DNA from: Candidatus Binatia bacterium
GTDB lineage: Bacteria > Desulfobacterota > Binatia > UBA9968 > JAJDTQ01
Direction of reading: 5' to 3'
Length of the DNA stretch: 64,000 nt
Assembly (NCBI GenBank): GCA_022824205.1
Contig: JAJEAI010000088.1
Coordinates: 1-64,000, forward strand
Numbering within the stretch: the first letter of the stretch is position 1; every line of letters starts with the position of its first letter. Shown piece by piece: positions 28,053 to 38,133 of this stretch. The position numbers and the translations under genes are program-made. The notes under the pieces are model-generated. The model was not told the origin of the DNA, made no database searches, and saw only the letters and a list, made by a program, of their open reading frames with translations.

Positions 28053-30338
28053 GTGGCCAACCGGTACCATTGCGTCGTGGCCCACTCTTATCGCGCCAAC
28101 CCCGCCGATCCCGCCCACTGCCGCGAGGCGCTACAGCTTCCTCTGAGCGTTCTGAGGGGCATCGGCCCGGTGCGGGCGGCGCAGCTTGCCGCGCGCGGAC
28201 TCGCCACCATCGAGGACTTGCTCTACCATCTGCCTTTCCGCTACGAGGACCGGCGCGGCGCGGTGGCCGTCGCCGATGCGGTGGCCGGGGAAAGCGGCGC
28301 CTTCGTCGGCCGGCTGGCGAGTCTCAGGGCCGGGCGGTTGCGCGGCCGGCGCCGCATCCTTACGGGCACATTGACCGACGACACCGGCAGTCTGGACCTG
28401 GTGTGGTTTAATTCGGCGCGTTACCTCACCGACACTCTGCGGGCGGGCCAGCGGCTTTCGGTATACGGGAGGGTCGCGGGCGAACGGGGCGGGCGCCTCA
28501 GCCTGCCCCATCCGGAGTTCGAGGTCCTCGACGCCGACGCGGAGCGGGAGCCGGAGGTGCGTCCTGTCTACACGAAGCCCGGCGACGTGCCGCAATCGAG
28601 TCTGCGCGCGTGGATCGCCCAGGCGCTGGAGCGTTTCGGCGGTTTCCTGCCCAGCTTCTTGCCGCCGGAAGTGGCGCTACGGCAGGATCTCATGGATCTG
28701 GAGCAGGCGCTGGAGACGCTGCATCGACCATCCCCGCGCAACGAGGACGTGCCGCGCGGGGCGAGACGAGGACTCCCGCCCGCCGGCGGCGTCCCGGAAC
28801 CCCCGTCCCTGGAAAAAGACCGGACCGCCAAGCCGGACCCGACCGTCGCGGAGGAGGCCCGCGTCCCGGCACACCGCTCCCTGGCCTTCGACGAATTCTT
28901 CTACTTCCAACTGGCCTTGGCGCTGCGGCAACGGCAGCGCCTGGACACGCCGGGCTTCTCCTTTCCCGCGCGGGCAGGCTCCCGCGTCGACCGCATGCGG
29001 GAACTGCTGCCGTACCGCCTCACGGGAGGGCAGGAGCGGGTGCTGCGCGAGATCCACGCGGACATGGAGTCGCCGGGTCCCATGCGCCGTCTGCTGCAGG
29101 GCAACGTGGGTTCGGGCAAGACCGTCATCGCTTGGCTGGCCGCCCTGCGGGCCATCGAGAACGGCCGGCAGGCTCTGCTGCTGGCGCCCACGGAGTTGCT
29201 CGCGGAGCAGCACTACGAAAGGCTCCGTCCCTATGCCGAGAGGCTCGGAGTGCGCGCGGGCTTGCTCTCGGGTTCGCTCCCTGCGGGCTCCAGGAGGGAC
29301 CTCGTCGAGCGCATCCGCGACGGTGCGGTGGATTTCGTCGCAGGTACCCACGCCCTGTTCCAGGAGGGCGTCTCGGTGCCGCGCATGGGGCTGGGCATCG
29401 TCGATGAGCAGCACCGCTTCGGAGTGGGCCAGCGCACGGCGTTCGCACGGCTCGGCGCGCGTAACTCACCGGACGCCGCCGCGCCCGAACCGGACCTGCT
29501 CCTGATGAGCGCCACGCCCATACCACGCAGTCTCGCCATGGTCCTTTCCGGCGACCTGGAGGTCTCGCTCCTGGACGAGGCGCCGCCGGGCCGCACGCCG
29601 GTGCGCACCGTGGTGGTGCAGGAGGACCGAAGACGGAGGGTCTACGAGCGCGTCCGCGCCGCCGTGGCGGACGGACGCCAAGCCTATCTCGTTTACCCGC
29701 TGGTGGAGGACTCCGGGAAGCTGCCCTTGGCGGCCGCCGAGACCATGGCACGGGAACTGTCCCGAACCGTCCTGCGGGGCCTTCGCCTGGGTCTGGTTCA
29801 CGGGCAGATGCCCGCCGCGGGACGGGACCAGGTGATGCGACGTTTCCGGCAGGGCCAGATCCAGGTGCTGGTGGCCACCACCGTGATAGAGGTGGGCATC
29901 GACGTGCCCGGTGCCACCCTCATGGTGGTCGAACATGCCGAACGGTTCGGGCTCGCGCAGTTGCATCAGCTCAGGGGCAGAGTAGGGCGCGGGCGGGACG
30001 AGTCCCACTGCGTGCTGATCCACCACGGTCCCCGGGACCAGGACTCCCGGCGCCGGCTGGAAGTGCTGGAAGGGGTCGCCGACGGGTTCGAGGTGGCCGA
30101 AGCCGATCTCCGCTTTCGCGGCGCCGGCGAGATCCTGGGCACCCGGCAGGCCGGCTTTCAGGGTTTCCGGGTGGCGCATCTCGTGCGGGACAACGAGGTG
30201 CTACAGGCCGCTCGCGGCGAGGCCCGTGACTGGCTCTCGCGGGATCCGGGCCTGCGCGGCGCGATTTCCCGGCGCCTCCGGGAGGTGCTGCAATACCGCT
30301 GGGGCGACGGCATGCAGTTGGGGGCGTGGGCGGACTGA
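28053..30338 (+). CDS. recG: ATP-dependent DNA helicase RecG
   Basis: LLQGNVGSGKT Walker A; DEQHRFGVGQR; MSATPIPRSLAMVLSGD; QLRGRVGRGRDESHCVLIH. Confidence 0.95.
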   Translation: MANRYHCVVAHSYRANPADPAHCREALQLPLSVLRGIGPVRAAQLAARGLATIEDLLYHLPFRYEDRRGAVAVADAVAGESGAFVGRLASLRAGRLRGRRRILTGTLTDDTGSLDLVWFNSARYLTDTLRAGQRLSVYGRVAGERGGRLSLPHPEFEVLDADAEREPEVRPVYTKPGDVPQSSLRAWIAQALERFGGFLPSFLPPEVALRQDLMDLEQALETLHRPSPRNEDVPRGARRGLPPAGGVPEPPSLEKDRTAKPDPTVAEEARVPAHRSLAFDEFFYFQLALALRQRQRLDTPGFSFPARAGSRVDRMRELLPYRLTGGQERVLREIHADMESPGPMRRLLQGNVGSGKTVIAWLAALRAIENGRQALLLAPTELLAEQHYERLRPYAERLGVRAGLLSGSLPAGSRRDLVERIRDGAVDFVAGTHALFQEGVSVPRMGLGIVDEQHRFGVGQRTAFARLGARNSPDAAAPEPDLLLMSATPIPRSLAMVLSGDLEVSLLDEAPPGRTPVRTVVVQEDRRRRVYERVRAAVADGRQAYLVYPLVEDSGKLPLAAAETMARELSRTVLRGLRLGLVHGQMPAAGRDQVMRRFRQGQIQVLVATTVIEVGIDVPGATLMVVEHAERFGLAQLHQLRGRVGRGRDESHCVLIHHGPRDQDSRRRLEVLEGVADGFEVAEADLRFRGAGEILGTRQAGFQGFRVAHLVRDNEVLQAARGEARDWLSRDPGLRGAISRRLREVLQYRWGDGMQLGAWAD

Positions 30339-30491
30339 ACCGCCTCGGCGCGTGTTGCAAACCCTCCTGGAATACGTCAATAACGTATAACGGCGAAGGA
30401 ACACCTTGAGATCGGAGCGGAACGGCCTGACAGGAACGGTTTTGATACCACGGCGTCAGCCAGCGGCCGGACCCGCGGAAGTGGTGCTGTA

Positions 30492-30896
30492 ATGCCTGCG
30501 CGTCACCTGGACTGGCTCCGTCAGGCGGAAGCGGACCTGCGGCATGCTCGCCATGCGCGCGACTCAGAGGATCACGAATGGGCCTGTTTCGCGGCGCAGC
30601 AGGCGGCGGAGAAATCGCTCAAGGCGGTCATCACAAGCCGCGGCATGGATGCTTGGGGCCACACCGTGACCGCCCTGCTGGGATTGGTGACGACCGCGGA
30701 GGATGCCGGGGACGAGTTGGTGGAGTGCGCCAAGAGCCTCGACAAGCACTATGTGCCCACGCGCTACCCCAACGGATTCGACACCGGGGCGCCGACCGAT
30801 TTTTATACGAAGAAGGACTCTGATGATGCCATTCCATGCGCCGAGAAGCTCGTCGAGTTCGCTCGCCGTCAGATCCAACAACCAGGCGATGATTGA
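30492..30896 (+). CDS. HEPN domain protein
   Basis: WLRQAEADLRHARHA...WACFAAQQAAEKSLKAVI...DKHYVPTRYPNGFDTGAPTDFYT. Confidence 0.88.
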   Translation: MPARHLDWLRQAEADLRHARHARDSEDHEWACFAAQQAAEKSLKAVITSRGMDAWGHTVTALLGLVTTAEDAGDELVECAKSLDKHYVPTRYPNGFDTGAPTDFYTKKDSDDAIPCAEKLVEFARRQIQQPGDD

Positions 30897-31215
30897 GGCT
30901 CGCGTACGGCACTGGGCACGGCACGTCGCCGAGACCAGGCCCGAGGTCCGGCGGATCATCTGGTTTGGCTCGCGCGTGAACGGCATTGCCGCCCCGGGCA
31001 GCGACGTCGATGTTTGTCTGGTGATCTCCGGTTCCGATCGGCGTCCTCGGGACCGGATCGGCGACTACCTGCCGTTCGGGTTCCCGGTGGGCATGGATCT
31101 GTTCCCCTATACCGTGGTGGAGTTCGAACGACTCCGGTCCGAACACCCGTCGTGGCACGAAGCGATCACGTCGGGGATCGATCTCCTGGCGCCTGGTGAC
31201 GCTCCTCCGTCGTGA
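30889..31215 (+). CDS. minimal nucleotidyltransferase (MNT)
   Basis: [24 protein letters not shown] GSx...DxD motif. ATG overlaps the HEPN stop (gATGAttga). Confidence 0.85.
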   Translation: MIEARVRHWARHVAETRPEVRRIIWFGSRVNGIAAPGSDVDVCLVISGSDRRPRDRIGDYLPFGFPVGMDLFPYTVVEFERLRSEHPSWHEAITSGIDLLAPGDAPPS

Positions 31216-31260
31216 TCCCACGAATTTGCCGCGACGAACGGGACGAGAGGTACCACAGAG

Positions 31261-32438
31261 TGGAGTTCAACCGAATCAAGAGGCTGCCGCCCTACGTCTT
31301 CAACACCATCAACGACCTCAAGCAGGAGGCCCGGAGAAGGGGAGAGGACATCGTCGACTTCAGCATGGGGAACCCGGACATGGCCACTCCGGCGCCCATC
31401 GTCGACAAGCTCATCGAGGCGGTGGAGAAGCCGCAGAATCACCGCTATTCGGTGTCCCGCGGCATCTACAAGCTGCGCGTCGCCATCTCGGACTGGTATC
31501 AGCGGCGCTACGGCGTGACCATCGACGCGGACGACGAGGCCATCGTCACCATCGGCTCCAAGGAAGGGCTGGCGCACATGGTGCTGGCCATGATCGATCC
31601 CGGCGACGTGGTGCTGTGCCCGAGTCCCACCTATCCCATTCACCAGTACTCGGTGGTCATCGCCGGCGGCGACCTGCGCAGCATCCCGCTGGTTTCCAGC
31701 GGAGGATTCATGGAGCAGCTCGAGGAGGCCATCAAGCAGACGTGGCCGCGCCCCAAGCTGCTGATCCTGAACTTTCCCCACAATCCCACCACCGAGGTGG
31801 TGGACCTGGAGTTCTTCGAGCGCATCGTGGAGTTCGCCAAGCAGAACGAGATCCTGGTGATCCACGACCTGGCGTACGCGGACCTCACCTTCGACGGCTA
31901 CGAACCTCCCAGCTTCCTGCAGGCCGCGGGCGCCAAGGACGTGGGCGTCGAGTTCTTCACCATGTCCAAGAGCTACAACATGCCGGGTTGGCGCGTGGGC
32001 TTCGCCGTGGGCAACGCCACCATGATCCACGCCCTGGCGCGGATCAAGAGCTACCTGGACTACGGCATTTTCCAGCCGGTCCAGATCGCGTCCATCCATG
32101 CCCTCAATCACCAGGATGACGACGTCCACGAGATCTCCGAGAAGTACCGGAGCCGCCGCGACGTGCTGGTGGACGGCCTCGCCCGGCTCAACTGGATGAT
32201 CCGCAAGCCCAAGGCCACCATGTTCGTGTGGGCCGAGATACCCGCTCCCTACCGGTCCATGGGGTCGGTGGAGTTCTCCAAGTTCCTGCTCAACGAGGCC
32301 AAGGTGGCGGTGTCCCCGGGCATCGGCTTTGGCCAGTACGGCGACCAGCACGTGCGCTTCGCCCTGATCGAGAACGAACACCGCACCCGGCAGGCGATCC
32401 GCACCATCCGCAACGTCATGGGCATCCTGCCCGAATAG
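31261..32438 (+). CDS. class I/II PLP-dependent aminotransferase
   Basis: [44 protein letters not shown] (PLP lysine). The ORF track starts at 31212; the start given here is a likely GTG. Confidence 0.92.
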
Positions 32439-32447
32439 CGCGCAGTC

Positions 32448-33824
32448 ATGGGGTCTCCGGTCCGCATCGGCATCCTCGGCGCCGGCACCGTCGGCGGCGC
32501 GGTGCATGAACTGGTCGTCAACGGGCACCTCGCGCGTTTCGGCGTGGATGCCGAGGTGGTCAAGGTGTTCACGCGCAGGCCCGAGGGTAAACCCGGGTAC
32601 GCGGCGTCGCCGGCACTGTTCACCACCGATCCGGGCGCGGTCACGGGTCACCCCGAGGTCGACGTCGTTGTGGAAGTGCTCGGCGCGGGGGGCCCCGACG
32701 ACCTGCGCGCTCAGGCGGAATGGGTGGTCGACGCGCTGCGCCACGGCAAGCCGGTGGCCACCGCCAACAAGGCGCTGCTCGTGGCCCACGGCCCGGAGAT
32801 CTGGGCCGCGGCCCGGGAAAACGGCCGGGCGGTACGCTTCGAGGCCTGCGTCGGCGGCGGCATCCCCATCATCGGACCGCTGACCCAGAGCCTGGGCGCC
32901 GAGCGACCCGCGGCCGTCTACGGCCTGTTGAACGGCACCAGCAACTACATTCTGTCGGAGATGGCACAGCGGGGCCGGTCCTACCAGGACGCCCTGGCTT
33001 CCGCCCAGGCGTTGGGTTACGCGGAGGCCGATCCGGACGCCGACGTGAGCGGCCGCGACGCCGAGGCCAAGCTGCTGCTGCTCGCCTCCATCACTTTCGG
33101 CGCACGCCTGAAGGCCGGCGTCATCCACCGGAAGGGCATCGAGCGCATCCACGCCATCGATTTCCTCTACGCGGCGCGCAAGGGCCGCGCCACCATCAAG
33201 TCCGTGGCCCTGGCGCGCGGCGCCGGCGGCGCCCTGGAGGCCATGGTAACCCCCATGGTGGTGCCGGAACGCCATCCCATCGCGAGCATCGACGGCGTCA
33301 CCAACGCGTTGTTCTTCAAGGGGGAAGTCAGCGACGGCGGAGCGCCCGGCGCGGGTGACTGGGACTACGTGTTCGCGGGGCCCGGGGCGGGCGGCGGCGC
33401 CACCGCCGTGGCGGTCCTCGGCGACGTCCAGGAGTTGGTGGCACGCTCGGGTGATGCGCCCTTTCTGCCGGTGGAGAGCATCGTCTCCGGGGTGGACGCG
33501 GTGCGTCCGCAAGCGGACCTCAGGGCCTCCTTCTACGTTCGCTTCGTGGTGCGGGACCAGAGCGGCATCGTCGGCGAGCTTTGCCAGATTTTCGGGGACC
33601 AACGGATCAACGTATCCGAGATCTGGCAGCTCCAGCACTCCGGGGATGAGTTGGAGTCGCTCGTGGGAGCCGGGAAGGGCGGAGCCGCGGCCCGCGAAAT
33701 CCTGCCGTTCGTGATTACCCTGGAGGAGACCAGCGTGGGCCAGTTAGGCCAGGCCCTGGAGCGTATCGCGCAAAAAGACTACGTGCTGGCGGAACCCTTG
33801 TGGCTGCCCATATGGAAGGCGTGA
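32448..33824 (+). CDS. hom: homoserine dehydrogenase
   Basis: GILGAGTVGGAV; VATANKALLVAHGPEIW; GLLNGTSNYILSEM; DADVSGRDAEAKL; C-terminal ACT domain. Confidence 0.95.
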   Translation: MGSPVRIGILGAGTVGGAVHELVVNGHLARFGVDAEVVKVFTRRPEGKPGYAASPALFTTDPGAVTGHPEVDVVVEVLGAGGPDDLRAQAEWVVDALRHGKPVATANKALLVAHGPEIWAAARENGRAVRFEACVGGGIPIIGPLTQSLGAERPAAVYGLLNGTSNYILSEMAQRGRSYQDALASAQALGYAEADPDADVSGRDAEAKLLLLASITFGARLKAGVIHRKGIERIHAIDFLYAARKGRATIKSVALARGAGGALEAMVTPMVVPERHPIASIDGVTNALFFKGEVSDGGAPGAGDWDYVFAGPGAGGGATAVAVLGDVQELVARSGDAPFLPVESIVSGVDAVRPQADLRASFYVRFVVRDQSGIVGELCQIFGDQRINVSEIWQLQHSGDELESLVGAGKGGAAAREILPFVITLEETSVGQLGQALERIAQKDYVLAEPLWLPIWKA

Positions 33825-33904
33825 AGGTGGAAGCCCTGAAGGGATGGACCGCTTGAGCGGGTCTCCCGCCCCCGAACGCCGGGGCAGGCTGGGGTTGCGG
33901 CTCG

Positions 33905-34579
33905 ATGCCCACGGATGAGCGGGGCGCCCGGGTCGGGCTGGTGGCCGTGCGCGACAGCCCTCGCTTCGGGCTCCAGGTGCTGTTGTCGCGACCATCCGCG
34001 GCGGCCGTACGCGCCGGCAGTGGCAACCTGTCGTTTCCCGCGGGCTGCAGCGACAGCGGCGACCACGCGCCCGCGACCTTGCGGCGGTGCCACGGCTTGG
34101 GCGCGGCCACCGCGCGCCGGCTGCTGGGATCGGAGATGACTCCGGCGTACGCCATGGGTTGCTGGGTCGCCGCCGCCAGGGTGCTCCTGGTCGCCACGGG
34201 CCTTTGTTTCGCCGTCGAGGGAGAAAACCGGGCTCCGGTGCAACGAAGGGTGCCGCCCCGTGAACGTCAAGCCTTGAGCGGCGGGGGAGCCGAGTTCGCC
34301 GAGTTCCTGACCCGGCAGCAACTCCATTGCGATCTTGACCGGCTTTCCTTCTTTACCCAATGGATCGCGCCGGATTCGGAGGACGCGACGAAGTTCTTCC
34401 TCGTCAAGGTCCCCGACGACCTGCGCGGCGCCGGTTCCGTCTGGCACGCACCGGACAAGGCGTTGCTGCTGTGGCGCGACGGTGCCTTGACCCTGGACTT
34501 CGCCACCTTCGCATGTCTGCGCATCCTGACGGATTTCTCATCCTGTAGTAGTCTTCTTTCCGAATACCGAGCCCCGTGA
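33905..34579 (+). CDS. NUDIX-like protein with degenerate catalytic box
   Basis: SGNLSFPAGCSDSGDHAPATLRRCHGLG...AMGCWVAAARVLLVATGLCFAV aligns by eye with NUDT7/19-like proteins (FPGG..D...AAARE..EETGL). Confidence 0.6.
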   Translation: MPTDERGARVGLVAVRDSPRFGLQVLLSRPSAAAVRAGSGNLSFPAGCSDSGDHAPATLRRCHGLGAATARRLLGSEMTPAYAMGCWVAAARVLLVATGLCFAVEGENRAPVQRRVPPRERQALSGGGAEFAEFLTRQQLHCDLDRLSFFTQWIAPDSEDATKFFLVKVPDDLRGAGSVWHAPDKALLLWRDGALTLDFATFACLRILTDFSSCSSLLSEYRAP

Positions 34580-34652
34580 GGCATTCAGGTAAGTTGCAGA
34601 AGCACATCATCGTCATTCCCGGCTTCCCAACACGTCATGCCGCCCCCCAATA

Positions 34653-34965
34653 CGTCATTGATATGAAAATAAAATCTTGTTCAATGATTTCTGGTAGTTA
34701 TGGAATCCTGCTACACTCCAGCGAGTCATTCCCGCGGAAGCGGGAATCCAGGGGTGGGGGGTCTGGCGGCCTCATTGCCCGGCCCCACCCATGGATTCCC
34801 GCTTCCGCGGGAATGACTCTTTGGGGGGCCGGCGCCCCATTTTCATCCCCCTATGTGTTGGCTGTAAGCCGACATGGGTGATTCCCGCGAAAGCTTGCCT
34901 TCGACCCCGATCCGGGGCGGGAATCCAGGGGCGGGGTCGGGGGGAGGCTTTTCGGGGAAATGACG
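34653..34965. repeat. composite fold-back element, copy 2 (right outer arm missing or replaced)
   Basis: cgtcattgatatgaaaataaaatcttgttcaatgatttctggtagttatggaatcc, the same inner inverted repeat and the same ctgtaagccgacatgggtgattcccgc tail as copy 1, then divergence. Confidence 0.8.
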
Positions 34966-35020
34966 ATTTGCGCAGTCGAAGGACGACAACATCGCGACCC
35001 AAAAAGAAGGAGCATTCAAT

Positions 35021-36001
35021 ATGGCAACAGAATTGACCATCGCGCTCGAGCGATATGACCGGCACGTCCCGTTTTTCATGGGAATGGTCTCGCCCCCGGA
35101 GGGCATCGACCTGAAGGTGCTGGAGGTGGGCATGGCGCCGCCGCGCCGGGACGGCATCGACCGGCACAAGCGCTTCATGCTCGGTAACGAGTTCGACATC
35201 TGCGAGATGTCGGTCTCATCCTATCTGACGGCCAAGAGCCGCGGCCTGAACTACACGGCGACGCCCGTGTTCCCGCGCCGCCTCTTCAGCCAGAACCATA
35301 TGTTCGTCAGCACCGCCGCCGGCATCGAAAAACCCACCGACCTGATCGGGAAGAAGGTCTGTTGCCGCAGCTTTCAGACCACCATGTCGGTGCTGGCAAA
35401 GGGCGACCTGGCTTTCGAGTACGGCGTGCCCTGGCAGGAGTTGGACTGGCAGACCATGAGCACCGAACTCGTCGACTGGCCGGGCCGCGAGGCAGCCAAC
35501 CTGACCACCATCGACGAACCCAGCGCCCCGGACGCCCTGATCGCCGGCGAACTGGCCATGATGATCCATCCGCATCCGCCCGAGAGACTGCTGGAGGGAG
35601 TGCGCGAGGGATCGGTGCACCGGCTGTTCCCCGACACCAAGGCCGAATGCGCCCGCTACTTCAAGAAGTACGGCGATTATCCGATCATGCACGTGCTGGT
35701 CTACAAGCAGGAAATCGCCGACCGTCACCCCGACCTGCCGCGCGCGCTCATGGACATGTGGGAAGACTCCAAGACCCAGGCCGCGGGATTCTACGACGAC
35801 CCGGGCTATTCCGAGCTGGCGTTCGCGCGCAACGAGTTCGAGGAGGAACGGACCCTGTTCGGCACCGACATCTGGCCGTCCGGCCTTGCCGCCAACCGCG
35901 CCAGCATCGAACGCTTCATGAAGTACCTCACCGACCAGACGCTGATCGAGGCGCCGTACCCGGTGGAGGAGCTTTTTCATCCGAGCGTGCTGGATACCTG
36001 A
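35021..36001 (+). CDS. periplasmic-binding-fold protein of the 4,5-dihydroxyphthalate decarboxylase-like family
   Basis: LTIALERYDRHVPFFMGMVSPPEGIDLKVLE; RHKRFMLGNEFDICEMSVSSYL. No obvious signal peptide. Confidence 0.7.
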   Translation: MATELTIALERYDRHVPFFMGMVSPPEGIDLKVLEVGMAPPRRDGIDRHKRFMLGNEFDICEMSVSSYLTAKSRGLNYTATPVFPRRLFSQNHMFVSTAAGIEKPTDLIGKKVCCRSFQTTMSVLAKGDLAFEYGVPWQELDWQTMSTELVDWPGREAANLTTIDEPSAPDALIAGELAMMIHPHPPERLLEGVREGSVHRLFPDTKAECARYFKKYGDYPIMHVLVYKQEIADRHPDLPRALMDMWEDSKTQAAGFYDDPGYSELAFARNEFEEERTLFGTDIWPSGLAANRASIERFMKYLTDQTLIEAPYPVEELFHPSVLDT

Positions 36002-36098
36002 AGCGTGCTGACATCCCCATGGTTCCCGACGGACTGTTGCCATTTCCGGCGAGAACCTGTCGGGCGGCCTCGACGTTCAAGGTGTCCGGATGGGACCT

Positions 36099-36385
36099 CT
36101 ATCCCGTCGTCGCCCCGAACCGGGAGCCGGCGAGGAAGTGCCGGGCGGCCTCGATGCGCAAGCCGTCGGGATAGGACTTGTTCTGCGCCAACTCACCGAC
36201 GACCTGCAGCCGGTGAAGTGCCTCACCGGTCAGAAAGCGTTTGAAGTTCGCGCTTGGCGCGGCATCGCTCCATTTCACTTCTATCATGGTCGACGACTTC
36301 CGATCCCGTGTGATCAGGAGATCGATCTCGCGGCCGTCCTTGTCGCGTATGTAGAGTCCTTTCGAGGTCCGGTCGGCGTACTGGC
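36099..36385 (-). pseudogene. C-terminal remnant of a DUF4143-type AAA ATPase
   Basis: QYADRTSKGLYIRDKDGREIDLLITRDRKSSTMIEVKWSDAAPSANFKRFL. Stop codon just upstream in frame; no ATPase domain. Confidence 0.65.
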
Positions 36386-36798
36386 AGGATCAGAGTCGGA
36401 CAATTTGGCAGGCAAGTGATAAAAGGTCACGACTTTGACTTTTCAGCACCCGACAAACATATGGTCGGACAGATGGGTACATCTCGATCCCCCCAAGCGT
36501 CACGGGTGTTTCGGCGATACGTCGATGTCCTCGACGTCGAGCACGCTCCCGAACGTGGGTGCCGGGCGACGCGTAGCTCTTCCTTGGTGCCGGCACAAGT
36601 CGTCGCGACAGCAAGCAGGCGTTGGCGGAGGGGACAGCGCCCGATTCGAGGACAGAGGGAGGATTACACCGGTGACCACGGGACAGGCGATGGCGAAACC
36701 CCCCGAGATGTGGGATACTTCATGCACGTTAGCGGAGGAATGATGCGTGCGATCAATCCATCCTTTCTCCCGTCGCACCCTGCGAAACCGTCGACGCC

Positions 36799-38133
36799 AT
36801 GAAACTCTACGTGCAAACCTGGGGCTGCCAGATGAACCAGCTCGACTCGGCGAGGATCGTCCAGCTCATGAAGTCCGCGGACTATGAGCCTACGGACAGC
36901 GTCGAAGAGGCCGACCTGATCATCCTGAACACCTGCAGCGTGCGCGACAAGGCGGAGCAGAAGGTGTACAGCGCGCTGGGGCGGTGGCGGAAGCTCAAGG
37001 AAGAGAAGGGGACCGTTCTCGGCGTGGGTGGCTGCGTCGCGCAGCAGGAAGGGGAGGCCTTGCTGCGGCGGGCGCCGCACCTGGACTTGGTCTTCGGCAC
37101 CCACAACATGCACAAGCTGCCGGGGATGGTGGCGGAGGCGCGGGAGGCGGCCCGGCGCTCCGTCGAAACGGCTTTCTACCGCGATCCGTTCTATCTGGAG
37201 GATCCCTCGGGGCCGCCGGAGGTGGACGGCGCCAAGGCCTACCTCACCATCATGCAGGGCTGCAACAAGGTGTGCAGCTTCTGCATCGTGCCTCGGACCC
37301 GCGGGCGCGAGGTGAGCCGGGCCAGCGAAAACATCGTCCGGGACGTGGAAGAGTTGGTGCGCCGCGGCGTCAAGGAGGTGATGCTGCTGGGCCAGAACGT
37401 CAACTCCTACGGCCGCACGGCGGCAGGGGAGATGTCCTTTCCCGAGTTGCTGGAGCGGATCAACGAAGTCCCGGGGATCCAGCGTATCCGGTTCACCACG
37501 TCCCATCCGCAAGATCTCTCCCCGGAGCTGGTGGATGCCTTCGTCCGGCTCGAGAACCTGTGTGAACACCTCCATCTGCCGCTCCAGTCCGGCTCCGATG
37601 CCGTGCTTTCGCGCATGCGCCGGGGCTACCGGTTCGGAGAGTACATGGAGCGCATCAAGGAACTGCGCCGGCGCCGGCCCGAGGTCGCCATCACGACGGA
37701 CATGATCGTCGGCTTTCCGGGCGAGACCGAGGAGGAGTTCGAGGAGACCCTGTCCGCCGTCCGCGACATCGAGTACGACGACATGTTCACGTTCACGTAC
37801 TCGCCCCGGCCGCACACGGTGTCCGCCAAGGTCTATCGCGACGACGTTTCCGAGGAGGTCAAGGCGGACCGGTACCGGCGGCTGCAGGAGTTGCAAAAAG
37901 GCGTTTCCCTCGGGAAGAACCGTCGCCTGATCGGTGCGGAACAGGAGATCCTGGTGGAAGGACCTTCGCGGCTGGGTCGCGACCAGCTCATGGGACGCAC
38001 CCGGACCAACCGGATCGTGAACTTCACGCCCAACGAAACCACCGTGCCGGCGGAGATGACGCGCGTACGGGTGGTGGACGCGACGCCGAACTCCCTGGTC
38101 GGCGTGGCCATCGAAGCAAGGGAGACCATGTGA
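36799..38133 (+). CDS. miaB: tRNA-2-methylthio-N6-dimethylallyladenosine synthase
   Basis: VQTWGCQMNQLDS; NTCSVRDKAEQKVYSALG; GCNKVCSFCIVPRTRGREVSR; C-terminal TRAM domain. Confidence 0.95.
   Translation: MKLYVQTWGCQMNQLDSARIVQLMKSADYEPTDSVEEADLIILNTCSVRDKAEQKVYSALGRWRKLKEEKGTVLGVGGCVAQQEGEALLRRAPHLDLVFGTHNMHKLPGMVAEAREAARRSVETAFYRDPFYLEDPSGPPEVDGAKAYLTIMQGCNKVCSFCIVPRTRGREVSRASENIVRDVEELVRRGVKEVMLLGQNVNSYGRTAAGEMSFPELLERINEVPGIQRIRFTTSHPQDLSPELVDAFVRLENLCEHLHLPLQSGSDAVLSRMRRGYRFGEYMERIKELRRRRPEVAITTDMIVGFPGETEEEFEETLSAVRDIEYDDMFTFTYSPRPHTVSAKVYRDDVSEEVKADRYRRLQELQKGVSLGKNRRLIGAEQEILVEGPSRLGRDQLMGRTRTNRIVNFTPNETTVPAEMTRVRVVDATPNSLVGVAIEARETM

Noticed and set aside
27897-28118. 73-aa ORF containing VIDMKMKSCSMISVGYGIPLHSNESFPQLRESPMSAFGRHTGR
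   Set aside because: Translation of the MITE arms, not an independent gene.
31107-33638. 843-aa antisense ORF over the aminotransferase and hom
   Set aside because: Low-complexity shadow of well-supported sense genes.
36416-36798. Short ORFs (128 aa, 102 aa, 92 aa) between the DUF4143 remnant and miaB
   Set aside because: Mutually overlapping frames without family motifs; probably degenerate intergenic sequence.
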